Positions 1-11,812 are shown, numbered from the stretch's first letter. The stretch: DNA of 64,000 nt from Cynocephalus volans (GCF_027409185.1 NC_084469.1:35214793-35278792); one strand, 5' to 3'. The notes: generated from the sequence alone by a model not told the origin. Translations and numbers: made by a program.

Positions 1-2081
1 TCTTTTCCAATCTGGATGCCCTTTATTTCCTTCTCTTCTCTGATTGCTTTGGCTAGTACTTCCAACACTATGTTGAATAGGAGTGATGAGAGTGGGTATC
101 CTTGTCTAGTTCCTGTTCTTAAAGGAAAAGCTTTCAGCTTTTCCCCATTCAGGATGATATTGGCAGTGGGTTTGTCATATATGGCTTTAATTATGTTGAG
201 ATACTTTCCGTCTATACCTAACTTATAGAGGGTCTTTGTCATGAATGAGTGCTGAATTTTATCAAATGCTTTTTCAGCATCTGTAGAGATGATCATATGG
301 TCCTTGTGTTTGACTTTATTAATGTGGTGTATCACATTTATTGATTTGTGTATGTTGAACCAACCTTGCATCCCTGGGATGAATCCCACTTGATCGTGGT
401 GAATAATTTTATGTATGTGTTGCTGTATTCTGTTTGCTAGTATTTTAGTGAGGATTTTTGCATCTATATTCATCAAGGATATCGGCCTGTAGTTTTCTTT
501 TTTGGTTATATCTTTACCTGGTTTTGGTATCAGGATGATGTTTGCTTCATAGAAAGAGTTTGGAAGATTTGCGTCTGTTTCAATCTTTTGGAATAGTTTG
601 TAAAGAATCGGTGTCAATTCTTCTTTGAATGTTTGGAAAAATTCTGCTGTCAATCCATCTGGTCCTGGGCTTTTCTTTGTTGGGAGCTTTCTGATAACAG
701 CTTCAATCTCCTTTATTGTTATTGGTCTGTTCAGATTTTCTACGTCTTCATGGCTCAGTTTTGGGAGCTTGTGTGTGTCCAGAAATTTATCCATTTCCTC
801 CAGATTTTCAAACTTGTTGGTGTCTGGTTGTTTATAGTAGTCTCGAATGATTCCTTGTATTTCAGATGAATCAGTTGTAATATCACCTTTTTCATTTCTA
901 ATTTTTGTTATTTGAATCTTCTCTCTTCTTTTTTTTTTTGTTAGCCATGCTAATGGTTTGTCAATTTTATTTATCTTTTCAAAAAACCAACTTTTTGATT
1001 CATTGATCTTTTGTGTTGTTTTTTGGGTTTCAATTTCATTAAGTTCTGCTCTGATCTTAATGATTTCTTTCCATCTGCTAACTTTAGGTTTGGATTGTTC
1101 TTGTTTTTCTAGTTCTTTAAGGTGAAGTGTTAGGTTGTTCACTTGCCATCTTTCCATTCTTCTGAGGTGAGCATTTAATGCAATAAATTTCCCCCGTAAT
1201 ACTGCTTTTGCAGTATCCCACAGGTTTTGGTATGATGTATCATTATTTTCATTAGTTTCAATAAATTTTTTGATTTCCTGCTTGATTTCTTCTTGGACCC
1301 ATATGTCATTAAGTAGAATGCTGTTTAATTTCCATGTGTTTGTATAGTTTCCAGAATTTCATATGTTATTGATTTCTAATTTTAATCCATTGTGGTCTGA
1401 GAAAATACATGGGATAATTCCAATTTTTTTGAATTTGTTGAGACTTGATTTGTGACCTAATATGTGATCTATCCTGGAGAATGATCCATGTGCTGATGAG
1501 AAGAATGAATATTCTGAGGTTGTTGGATGGAATGTTCTGTAGATATCTGCCAAGTCCAATTGGTCTAGGGTATTGTTTAGATCTTGTGTTTCTCTGCTGT
1601 TTCTTTGCCTAGATGATCTGTCCAATATTGACAGTGGGGTGTTCAGGTCCCCTGCTATTATGGTATTAGTGTCTATTTCCTTCTTTAGGTCTAATAGAGT
1701 TTGTTTTATAAATCTGGCTGCTCCAACATTGGGTGCATACATATTTATGATTGTTATGTCTTCTTGATGGATCAGTCCTTTTATCATTGTGTATTGTCCC
1801 TCATTGTCTCTTTTTATTGTTTTTAGTTTAAAGTCTACTTTGTCAGATATAAGAATAGCTACTCCAGCTCGTTTTTCTTTTCTGTTTGCATGGTAAATCT
1901 TTTTCCATCCTTTCACTCTTAGTCTATGTGAGTCTTTATGGGTGAGGTGGGTCTCTTGAAGGCAGCATATAGTTGGGTCCTCCTTTTTAATCCAGTCAGC
2001 CAGTCTGTGTCTTTTGATTGGGGAATTTAAGCCTTTTACATTAAGAGTTGTTATTGAATAGTGTTGATTTATTCCTAGCAT
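1..2081 (-). pseudogene. L1 ORF2 (endonuclease and reverse transcriptase), one nonsense codon
   Basis: The start codon is at 2081-2079. The first 240 codons form the apurinic-type endonuclease domain (LNVKGLNSPIKRHR near the N-terminus, GDLNTPLS, and SDHNG near the end). A TGA at 1361-1359 interrupts the frame just after the endonuclease; the position matches a CGA-to-TGA change at a CpG. I then scanned the same frame from 1358 to base 1 for reverse-complement stops and found none, so the cryptic domain and the start of the reverse transcriptase remain open to the window edge. ORF2p nicks target DNA and reverse-transcribes the L1 RNA. This copy cannot make full-length protein unless the single stop is read through. 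Confidence 0.9.
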
Positions 2082-2271
2082 TTTTTTGATTGTTGTTTGG
2101 TTGTCTTAGGTGTCTTTTGTTCCTTGCTTTCTGATTTACTGTTTGTTTTCTGTGTTTGTTGGTTCCTTAGGTTGTAGATAGCCTTTTTGTTTGTTTGTTT
2201 TCTCTTCATGAATGCCATTTTTATTATACTAGTGGGTTTTGATTTTTCTTGGGTTTTTATGGCAGTGGTAG

Positions 2272-3251
2272 TTATTTTTCAGGAACCAAATCCAGTACTC
2301 CCTTGAGAATTTCTTGTAAGGGTGGTCGTGTGGTGGTGAACTCCTGCAGTTTTTGTTTGTATGAGAAATAAACTATTTGCCCTTCATTTCGGAAGGATAG
2401 CCTTGCATGGTAGAGTATTCTTGGCTGACAATCTCTGTCTTTTAGTATTTTGAATATATCATCCCATTCCTTTCTGGCTTAAGGGTTTGTGATGAAAAGT
2501 CTGATGTTAGCCTGATTGGGGCTCCTTTATAGGTGATTTGATGCTTCTCTCTTGCAGCTTTTAAGATTCTCTCTTTGTCTTTGAGTTTTGCCAATTTGAC
2601 TATAACATGTCTTGGAGAAGGCCTTTTTGGGTTGAATACGTTTGGAGATCATTGAGCTTCCTGGATCTGAAGATCTGTGATTTTTCCTATACCTGGGAAG
2701 TTTTCTGCCACTATTTTGTTGAATATGTTTTCAATGCAATCTCCTTTTTCCTCCCCTTCTGGAATACCCATGACTCGGATATTTGAGCGCTTAAGGTTGT
2801 CTGATATCTCTCTAAGATTTTCTTCAATGCCTTTGATTCTTTTTTCTTTCTTTTTGTCTGCTTGTGTTATTTCAAACAGCCCATCTTCAAGTTCAGAGGT
2901 TCTCTCTTCAACTTCCACAAGCCTGTTGGTTAAACTCTCCATTGTCTTTTTTATTTCACTGAATAACTTCTTCAGTTCTGCAAGTTCTGTTACATTTTTT
3001 TTCAGGACATTGATTTCCTTGTACATTTCCTCTTTCAGGTCCTGTATACTTTTCCTCGTTTCATCATGATGTCTAGCTGAGTTTTCTTGTATCTCATTCA
3101 GTTTCCTTAGAATTATCACTCGAAATTCCTAGTCAGTCATTTCAAGGGCTTCTTGTTCTGTAGGATCTAGAGCTTGAGATTTATTATCTTTTGGTGGTGT
3201 ACTTTCTTGATTTTTTGTATTTCTGGTATCTTTTCTTTGATGTTTATTCAT
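2272..3251 (-). pseudogene. L1 ORF1 (RNA-binding coiled-coil protein), broken
   Basis: ORF1 begins at the ATG 3251-3249 (MNKHQRKDTRNTKN) and its frame is shared by two open segments. A TAG at 3131-3129 and a TGA at 2651-2649 interrupt it, both in the same frame. The middle segment is a coiled coil (many heptad L, I and E residues between NEIQEN and RIKGIEENL) followed by the RRM-like part (IRVMGIPEGE). Near 2479-2484 the frame must shift by one base to continue to the expected C-terminus and the TAA at 2274-2272, which suggests a single-base deletion. ORF1p is the RNA chaperone that coats L1 RNA. Two stops and one frameshift make this copy inactive. Confidence 0.85.
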
Positions 3252-3952
3252 TGTGGCAGGGTGTTTCACAGTCCACAGGTTTGACACTATTGACTGACTA
3301 AGATGTTGCTGTGGTTGCCAATTTGGTATGGCTACCTCAGTGACTCCCTGTTCCCTGCGCTCTGGCCCGGGCTGCTGGGATGCACTGAGGCACCACAGAG
3401 TGTGTGGTCTCTTCAGAGCTTCCCCTTCCCCTACAGGATGTCTCCCTGCTCTGTGCACACTAGGCCCCCCCTGGGATGGAGCCGGGTGGCAGTGGTGAAG
3501 CCTACCTACTGCTGGATTGCACGGCAGCAGCGTGGACCCTGTGGAGTTCCCGCCTCCCCTACCAGACGACTCCCTGCTCTGTGTGCTGGTGGGCTGGGAA
3601 TGAAGCTGTGTGGTGGCGGTGAAGCCTACCTGTTGGATCAGGCAGTGGCAGCCCGCAGGGCGTGTGGTCTCTGCGGAGCTTCTGCCTCTCCCGCTGGACG
3701 TCTCCCTGTCTCGGCTGCCAGTTGATTTGCTTCCAGCTCCAGGGACGGCGGGTGGGGGCCGGGGGTTAGAAGCTGTGGTCACCATTGCAGCCAGGGGTGA
3801 CACACGCTGGCTCAGGCCTCCGTGTTTCCACGTTTGCAGCTGCGGCTGGGACGGGGGCCGTGGCGCACCGGCGTGTCACGCGCGCGGGTTGGGGGAAGAT
3901 TCCCGGTTCTCGGCAGGGTAAAGACACCCTTTCGAAGCCGTTCCTTTGCGCC

Positions 3953-4127
3953 GATTCTGCTACAGCTGCATCTGGCGCGGGCCTCAGGCTGCTTCTACTC
4001 GTGGCGGAAAAGCGGCAGGCAGCTCTCCTCTTCCGCCATCTTGACCTCCACTCGATTCTGGGACAGCTGCATCTGGCACGGGCCTCAGGCTGCTTCTATT
4101 CAAGGCGGAAAGTGGCAGGCAGCTGAA
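3953..4127 (-). promoter_or_regulatory. Tandem promoter units in the L1 5' UTR
   Basis: A block beginning GATTCTG at 3953 recurs at 4054, a period of 101 bases. Both copies share GCTGCATCTGG, GGGCCTCAGGCTGCTTCTA and GGCAGGCAGCT at matching offsets. The YY1-type motif (CCGCCATCTTG on the + strand, 4033-4043) lies between them. Repeated 5' UTR units resemble the monomer promoters of rodent L1; promoter function here is inferred. Confidence 0.7.
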
Positions 4128-4260
4128 CGCCGCTGCCGCCACTGCCGCCGCCCCAAAAGCCAAAAGGTGTTGGCGCCGGCTGGCCTCCCAGGCTCGGTCC
4201 CCGCTGAGCTCCCGACGGCCCCTAGGAAGAGCGAACCTTTTTTTTTTTTATTTTGGAAAG

Positions 4261-4315
4261 GGTGTGTGTGTGTGTGTGTGTGCGTGTGCGTGTGTGTGCG
4301 TGCGTGCGTGCGTGC

Positions 4316-4362
<47 letters not shown>
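4261..4362. repeat. TG/CG microsatellite
   Basis: About 100 bases of GT dinucleotides with blocks of GTGC and GCGT lie directly beside the inferred 5' end of the L1. The apparent cysteine-valine open frame here is only the translated microsatellite. Confidence 0.95.
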
Positions 4363-4365
<3 letters not shown>

Positions 4366-5497
4366 GGTCGGAATTAATACGTGCTTCTTGAATATTTTAA
4401 CGTTTATGGGATTTATTTAGGTTTTCTATTCTTGAGTTATTTTTGGTATTCTTGCGTGCTCTCTCCCTCTTCTTCCCCATATATATGCATATATTTATGC
4501 ACACACACTCATATACACATACACATCCGTTTAGTCTAATTTTCTAATTTATTGACTTAAAGTTGTTCATAATTTTATCATTTTAATGTCTATGGCATCT
4601 ATAAATTATGTCTAATTTTTCATTCTTGATATTGCTCATTTGTGTAATTTTTCTTATTTTTTCTTTTTTAGACCATCTTGCTTGTAGTTTCTTTTTGTTG
4701 TTGTTCTTTTGTTGAACTGACCTAACAGGATCTTGCTTATAGTTTAATTGAATATATTTTCCGAGGATTCATTTTTGGCTTTTTTGATCTTTGTTTTCTA
4801 TTTTATTAATGCTTGTACTTTATTTCATTTCTTATATTATCTTTGGTTTTACTCTGTTCTTTTTAAAATCTTAAGATGCATGGATGCTTGCTCATTAATT
4901 TTCAGTCTTCTTTTCTGAATTTCTATGTAAGTATTGATTTAAGTGTATGCTATAACTTATTGTATGTAGTATTTTCCTTATTTGTTTCTGAATAATATTC
5001 AATTTTTCATATGATTACTCTTTTGAAGTCCTTGGTTGTTTTCAAAGATATGGGGCTTTTCCAATGTTTTTATTATTGATTTGTAGCTTAACTGCTTTGT
5101 GATTAGAGAACATGGTCTTTAAAAAATTACTTATTTATGTATACTCCACTCAGCGTTTTGTTTTGAAATATTTCAAACCTAAAGAAGTGCTGCATGAACA
5201 GTATAACAAATACACTTAGATTTACCAGTTGACATTTGGGCACATTTGTCTGCTGTCTGTCTGCACCTCTCTCCCCCTCCACCCTCCCTTTCTCTTTCTC
5301 TCAAATCGTTTGAGAATTTCTTGCGGATATCACAAGAGAACATGCTATTTTATTTAAACTCTTTGAAATTTATCGATACTTCTTTTATGGCTTTATATGG
5401 TAAATTTTTCCAAATAATTTCATGTGTGCCTGAAAATATATATTTTATAGTTGGGTACAGTTTTGCATATATATCTTTTACTTTGTTAATTGTGCTG

Positions 5498-5664
5498 TTT
5501 TTTTTTTTTTAAAGATGACCGGTAAGGGGATCTTAACCCTTGACTTGGTGTTGGCAGCACCACGCTCAGCCAGTGAGCGAACCGGCCATCCGTATGTGGG
5601 ATCCGAACCCGGGGCCTTGGTGTTATCAGCACCACACTCTCCCGAGTGAGCCACCGGCCGGCCC
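5498..5664 (-). mobile_element. tRNA-Ile-like SINE, dimer (CYN-like)
   Basis: Antisense dimer with a leading T run. The two tRNA-like units appear as ACCGGTAAGGGGATCTTAAC with GGTGTTGGCAGCACCA, and GGATCCGAACCCGGGGCC with TGAGCCACCGGCCGGCCC. The units resemble tRNA-Ile (AAU) with internal A and B boxes. It sits at the tail end of the next SINE, inside that element's target duplication. Confidence 0.9.
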
Positions 5665-5680
5665 AAGATGCTGTTCTTTC

Positions 5681-5828
5681 TTTTTTTTTTTTTTTTTGTC
5701 GTTTTTTCATGACCGGCACTCAGCCAGTGAGTGCACCGGTCAGTCCTATATAGGATCCGAACCTGCGGCGGGAGCGTCGCTGCGCTCCCAGCGCAGCACT
5801 CTACCAAGTGCACCACGGGGCTCGGCCC
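5681..5828 (-). mobile_element. tRNA-Ile-like SINE, CG-rich subtype
   Basis: Antisense SINE with T tail 5681-5697 and an arm rich in GCG/CGC (GCGGGAGCGTCGCTGCGCTC) that the ordinary dimer lacks. A 14-base target duplication, TAATTGTGCTGTTT, is found at 5487-5500 and 5829-5842 and encloses both this SINE and the one before it. The same subtype recurs at 25740-25890. Confidence 0.88.
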
Positions 5829-5947
5829 TAATTGTGCTGTTTAAATCATCTTTATCCTTACTGATATTTTTCTTTTTGAGTGTGTATTTATCTATTGCTC
5901 CTTGTAGTCTGTTTTGCCTTATACATTTTAAATGCATATACATTTTT

Positions 5948-6110
5948 TTTTTTAAAGATGACTGGTAAGGGGATCTTAACCCTTGACTTGGTGCTGTCCG
6001 CACCATGCTCTCCCAAGTGAACTAATCGGCCATCCCTATATAGGCGATCCGAACCCATGGCCTTGGTTTTATCAGCACCACATTTTCCCAAGTGAGCCAC
6101 GGGCCGGCCC
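5948..6110 (-). mobile_element. tRNA-Ile-like SINE, dimer
   Basis: Antisense dimer flanked by an exact 15-base target duplication, TGCATATACATTTTT, at 5933-5947 and 6112-6126. It is inserted in the old L1. Confidence 0.92.
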
Positions 6111-6666
6111 TTGCATATACATTTTTAAATTACTATATGTCTCCTGGTCAGTTGAATGTTATATCCTTATGAGGTGCCTCTATCTCTCTTGTACGATAGA
6201 GTCTATCTTTGCCTGATATTAATAGAACTGCACCACCTTTTAAAAAAAAATTTGCCTGTCAAATATTTTTCCAACCTTTTACTTTTACCTTTATATATTT
6301 GCCTTTTAACTGGTGTATTGAGTTTATTTACATATCATTTATTTGTTTGTATTTGGATGTAGGTCTCACTTTATATGTTTTTTTATCTTGTAAATTCAGT
6401 GTTTAATTTCCTTTCTTGTCATCTTTTAGATTCATTATTTTTTCTCATTCCACTTTTTTTCTCAACTAATTTTGAAATCAACTCAGTTTCTGTTTGTTTG
6501 TTTGTTCAGGGGTTACTTTAGAAATTATAACATGCATACTTATGTTATCAAGGTTTATTTATGAATTAAATACCAATGACAAAGAAAGGAGCCACCAATT
6601 CTGCATGGACAGGTTAAAATAGAATTCCCAGAGAACTTTAAAAAATATTCTTAAAATATAAAAGTA

Positions 6667-6790
6667 GGGGCTGGCCGGTTAGCTCACTTGGGAGAGTGTG
6701 GTGCTGGTAACACCAAGGTCACAGATTTGGATCCCCATACCGGCCAGCTGCCAAAAAAACTTTTGTATATATATAAAACTTTTATATATA
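6667..6790 (+). mobile_element. tRNA-Ile-like SINE, monomer
   Basis: Sense monomer: GGCTGGCCGGTTAGCTCAC, GGTAACACCAAGGTCAC, GGATCCCCATACCGGCCAGC, then an A-rich tail and a TATA-rich spacer. The target duplication TATAAAAGTA is at 6657-6666 and 6791-6800. The unit closely parallels tRNA-Ile but ends in a retroposon tail, so it is not a tRNA gene. Confidence 0.93.
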
Positions 6791-6799
6791 TATAAAAGT

Positions 6800-7260
6800 A
6801 ATCTGTAAAACAAGTTGAAATAATACAGAAGTAAAAAATGTTGGTTGCCTTCTCTTATCACACCACTTGGTGTGTGTCCTTAAAAACCTTTTCATATATG
6901 AGCAAATGGGTTGGTCTTTCAAAAAAAATATGAGCATACTATGTGTTTGCTGCTTCTTGTTTGTTTTTTTAAAATCTCACAATGTATTATAGACATCTTC
7001 CCATGCCAGTACATAAATATATGCCCCATTATTTTTAAGGGTGATATAAAATTACACTGAATAGATTAATCATAGTTTAAGCATTTTTAAACAGGAAATT
7101 TAAATCAATACCAGTTTTTCTCTATTAAAAATAGTGCTGCAGTGAACATCAGTGTGCATAAATCTTTTGCACCCCTATGAGTATTTCTGTAGGGTAGAAT
7201 CTTAAAAGTGAAATAATGACTCAAAGGGAATATATATTAAACTTTTTCATTAAAAGATTT
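6800..7260 (-). mobile_element. Old L1-like fragment
   Basis: Contains blocks common in old antisense L1 3' regions (GACATCTTCCCATGCCAGTAC, AATAGTGCTGCAGTGAACA, GAGTATTTCTGTAGGGTAGA). A related fragment lies in a later CNTROB intron at about 10290-10790. Subfamily not assigned. Confidence 0.5.
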
Positions 7261-8651
7261 AAGTAACTGCAAAGAGTCTAGTATGATTGGAATCTGTTTT
7301 GGGGCAGGTAGATGGGTGGTGGGAGATCATAAAGGGTTTTTAAGCAGTCGGAAATTTATTCTTTAGAAAATGGGAGCATTTGAAGAGTTTCAATCAGGGA
7401 ATAAATTGAGCATATCTGTGTTTTATAATGTTCACTAAGGTACAATGTGGAGGCTTTTATTAGGGCCAAAATGAGAGAGAGTAAAGAGTAGAATAGAGGC
7501 AGAAAGTTCAATCAGATTTGAAATAACGTCGAATTAATGCGGTAGTAAGCAGAGGGTTAAATTGGAGAGATGTTAAGGAAGTTGAATTGAACAACCTGTT
7601 TGGAGGGGGTAAAGAAGTAGGAATAGTCAAGGATGACTCCAGGTTTCAAGTAGCTTGGTATTTCAGTGGGGATGGTGCCATTAACTAAGGCAGGAAATAG
7701 GAAGAGAAAGTTTGAGGGTAAAAATCAAATGAGCTGAATTTGGATGTGTTCTATTTGAGGTGTATCCAAATAGAACTATTCATTAGGTTACTAAGTATAT
7801 AGGCTTAAAGCTTGGAAAAATGTCTAGACTAAAGAGACAGATTTAGGAAGTGTTAAGGTATAAATTGTAGCAAAAAAAAAAAAAAAAAAAACACTTGGCC
7901 TAAATGCCAAAAGTTTATTATACACATGTAAAATCATCAGTGACCTGGCATGTTAGCATATAGTAAAAAAGAGGACTAAGGACAGAACTCAGTGAAACAT
8001 TCAACCTTTATGGGCAGTTAGAAGAAGAGCCATCAGCTGAGACTGAGTCAGATAGAATGAGGAGGAGGAGATGGTGGTATCATGGGAGCTAAGAAGATGT
8101 TTTTAGAAGGAAAGATTGACCTGGCATGTCAGGTTTTGCAGTGAGATCACATGAGATAAAGACTGAGAAATAACCACTATTGGATTTGGAATTAAGTTCT
8201 TTGCAGTGAAATGCTATATGTGGAAGTCAGATTTCAGTGAAATGAAGAAGGAATGTGAGGTGGGAAAATGGAGAAAGCAATTATAAACTGACTCTCCTTT
8301 GGAAGAAGGAGCATTGATATTTATTGAATGCCTCCTGGTTTTCAGGTAATGTACTACGGGTACTACATATGTTATCTCAGACTCATATAATGCTCTACCT
8401 AAAATTTCTTTTGTTTAAAACATATATTTCTTTGCCCAAAATCATTTTCATTTTTGGGTATGTATAAGGTGTGAGTACCTTATAGTTTAATAAGGAAAGG
8501 GAACCTCTTCCATTCCTTGTGGCAAAATTCTTGTTCTTCATCCCTTAGGCATATGAGGGGAACATTGGTACTGGATTTTGTCTGTTATATCCTCCATCTG
8601 CTTCCAAACCCAAACAAAATTGTGCTATTATCCCCTTTCCTTCACTCCCAG
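7260..8651. other. CNTROB intron, old repeat-like and unassigned DNA
   Basis: No exon was found. Bases 7400-7860 look like an ancient interspersed repeat (GATGACTCCAGGTTTCAAG; GGGGATGGTGCCATTAACTA), family not assigned. An A run lies at 7870-7892. The end of the stretch leads into the splice acceptor CACTCCCAG before 8652. Confidence 0.5.
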
Positions 8652-11600
8652 GCCCGGTATGAAAGCCAGCGGATCCAGATGGAGTCAGAGCTGGCTGTGC
8701 AGCTGGAGCAGCGGGTGACAGAGCAGCTGGCTCAGGCTCAGGAGAACAGCCTGCGGCAAGCAGCCTCCCTGAGGGAACATCACAGGTACTTGGGACCTAC
8801 TGGATGCTGCTTCTCCCCAGCCACAGCAGGTATTTTAGTGCCCTCCCCACGTCTCTTTCCTTTTTTCAATTTGCTGGTTCCCAGCATACTTTCAGTCCCA
8901 TCAGCAAGGACCTAAGTCTCTTGGGAGAGCTGCCTTTAGGTGCTCATGGACAGCCAGAAGTACCCAGGATTTTCATCCCATAGGGAGTAGCCTGTAACCA
9001 AGAACTGATGAGTGTGGGACATTTTCCAGCTCTCTTGCTGGGACAGTACTGAGGTGTGACCTATGGCGCTCTGTGGGATTGAGCCTCCTTCCCATCCCTG
9101 TCTCAATTCTCTGAACCCCGCTCCTGTACCAGTTTTTTCTGGAAATGCTTAAGTAAATCACTTTACTATATATCCTTATCCCAGTCTCTGCTTCTGGGGA
9201 AACCGTCCTCATACCCCAGCTTTGTCCTTCCCTCTTTCTTGTGCCATTGCCAGGCAGGCTGACTGTGACTGTTTGGCTCACTCTCACATGCACCATTCTG
9301 TCTTTTTCTCATTTGATCACTTCTTCTATCTCCAGTCTCAGTCCTCTTCTTTCACCTTTCACCTCTTAGGAAGCAGCTGCAGGACGTGAATGGACAGCAC
9401 CAGCAGGAATTGGCCACTCAGTTGGCTCAGTTCAAGTTGGAAATGGCAGAACGAGAGGAACGGCAGCAACAGGTGGCTCAGGACTACGAGCTAAGGTACT
9501 AGTCCCTGGAGTATCCCTTTTAGGCCTCAGACCCTTTCCTATGGGTAGAACCCAAGCTGAGAATTGTAAAGAGCTGTGATTTCAGTAGATCTATTCTCTT
9601 CTAAATTGGCCTCAGCTCGTATCAGAATTTCAGATGTCTGACATTACATCCTGGCACTTCTCATTCTCCAAGTCTCGTTTTCCTTAAAAGTCCTGAGTCT
9701 TCTCTCCTCTCTTTTCTCTAGACTGGCCCGGGAGCAAGCGCGAGTGCGGGACCTGCAGAGTGGGAACCAACAGCTGGAGGAACAGCGGGTGGAACTGGTA
9801 GAACGTCTCCAAGCCATGCTGCAGGCCCACTGGGACGAGGCGCATCAGCTGCTTAGCACCACTCTCCCGCCTACCAACCCCCCGGTAGGCATTGCCCCTT
9901 GACCTAAGCTTCTTAGAGTTGTTGTGTTCTAGATTCTATCTTTGGAAGTCTAGCTCTCTCTCAGAGGAAACTCTTAAGTTCAGTTTCCAGGGCCTACATC
10001 AGAGAAAAAATCTGTGGACTTTCCCAAAGAATAACTGTCTCACCAAAATCAATCTTTTTTCTGTGGCCATAGTTCACTCAGACTGGCGCTATTCCTTTGG
10101 GCATAACTCTCTTCTCCCAGTCCTCAGAGGCGATGAATAATATGTAGTACTAGTTTCATGGAATAACAGCCCAATTAATTATGGGAGTAGGGGCCAAAAA
10201 TTGTTGCTAAGTCTTGCCCTAGAGTAGAGAGTCTTACCCCTAGCCCTTCTTGTGTTGGCATCTCCTACTTCCTTCTTTTAATTATGAAATTTTTATTATT
10301 AGCCATAATATTTTTTGGAATAGGTGATAATATGCACATGGTAAAAAAAAAAAAAATCCAAACTATTCAGAAAAGTATGCAGTGAAAAGGTATCCTACCC
10401 CTGTACCTCCGTCTCCCGATTCCTCTCCAGAAGCAACCACTCTACCAGTGTCTTGAGTGTCATGCCTCCTTCCACTCCTACCCTCTCCTTCCCCCTTGCT
10501 CCACACACCAAATTGCCGCCTTCTGTATACTGTTGCATAACTTTTTATTCAACCAAGAGCTTATTGATAGATATAATAGTTGTTTCCTATATTTTGCATC
10601 TACAAACAGTATGTAAAGAATTTCATTAAAATGTATGTCTTTGGGTAAGTTTATCTATAAATTTTCTAGAAATAGAATTATAAGATCAAAAATAAACTTT
10701 AAAATTTGATAGAAATTTGGTAGATGTTACCAAATCTCCTTTTAAGGAAGTTCTAGTAACTTATAATCTTATTAAAGTGTTTGTACCATGACTTGTCTCT
10801 TTAAACCCACTGGGCTTTGATCCTTTCCGCCTCTCTTGGCCAGGTTCCTCCCCCTGGCCCCTCCAGCCCTGGGCCTCGGGAGCCAGAGAAAGAAGAGAGG
10901 AGGATCTGGACTATACCTCCCGTGGCTGTGGCCCTGAAGCCTGTCTTGCAGCAGAGCCGGGAATCAAGGGACGAGCTGCCTGGAGTGCCTTCTGTTCTCT
11001 GCAGCTCCTCCCCAGACCTTAGCCTCCTGCTAGGCCCTTCTTTGCAGAGCCAGCATTCCTTCCAGCCCCTGGAGCCAAAACCAGATCTCACTCCACCCAC
11101 AGGTAACTGGGGACAGAAGTCTCTGGGGTTCCCCTTACATGTACCAGTTGGCCCCCTCTTAGCTAGCTTCCTTTCTGTCTGAGACTTGAGCATTTAGTTT
11201 CTCAGATGTCATGGTGATCATAGTTACAAGGAGCAGAAATCTGGTCATATTCGTTCAAATAAAGGGAGTAGGATCTCATGGAAATGTGATGTCTCTGGAC
11301 TTAGTGAGAATTGTAGTTGGGAACGTTGGCAACTGAGGCAGCTGTCCCTTCTCTCCCTGGGCCTGCGTAGTCTCTTGACCCTGCCTCTCCCTGCAGACCT
11401 GCTTCTTTTCTCTTGCTTGACCAGCTTTGTCTCTCGCTTAGGGTTTTTGCTCCTTATAGCTTTGGCTTGCACACAGGTTTGACCAGCCATGACACTGACT
11501 CTAGCCAAGACTTTAGACATTTATAGAGGCATTGGTGTCTTAGTTTCTTAGCTCCAGTTTAAAGAGACCATCTGATGGGTTGGTAATCCATTGGATTGGC

Positions 11601-11772
11601 TGGCCTTGGGTGTGGTGTCCACCTCTGGTTTAGTCAACTGCGACTTGGGTGGATAGGGGTGTTCTGTATGGTACAAACATGACAGCCTGGGTTGAACTGA
11701 GAATGAGGGATGAATTGTCTCACCATTTTAAATTTTAAAATTACGTAGTAATAACAATAATGATGATGATGG

Positions 11773-11812
<40 letters not shown>

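Larger units (their letters stand above)
1..4230 (-). mobile_element. Near-full-length LINE-1, antisense, 3' end beyond window start
   Basis: An L1 retrotransposon lies antisense to CNTROB in its intron. Reading the minus strand from right to left there is a GC-rich 5' UTR (about 4230-3252), ORF1 (3251-2272), a 190-bp spacer and ORF2 (2081 down to base 1, where the window cuts it in the reverse transcriptase region). The 5' UTR contains two partial copies of one block and a YY1-type CAAGATGGCGG motif at 4043-4033, as in mammalian L1 promoters. The 5' end is placed near 4230, just before a T run and a TG microsatellite, and is not exact. Few inactivating changes are visible, so this looks like a young, lineage-specific insertion. 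It is certainly L1; the subfamily is not determined. Confidence 0.95.
4380..6530 (-). mobile_element. Old antisense L1, endonuclease region, split by later insertions
   Basis: AT-rich sequence resembling the antisense L1 ORF2 endonuclease region in highly mutated form. Examples are the GTGATTAGAGAACATGGTC block near 5100 and the CTGATATTAATAGAACTGC block near 6215. It is split by three later SINEs (5498-6110) and perhaps by another old fragment at 5130-5330 (TATTTCAAACCTAAAGAAG with TTTACCAGTTGACATTTGG). No usable frame remains. It is far older than the L1 at 1-4230. Confidence 0.6.

Noticed and set aside
3822..4391. 189-codon frame ending in a cysteine-valine run
   Set aside because: It is the antisense L1 5' UTR joined to a translated TG microsatellite.
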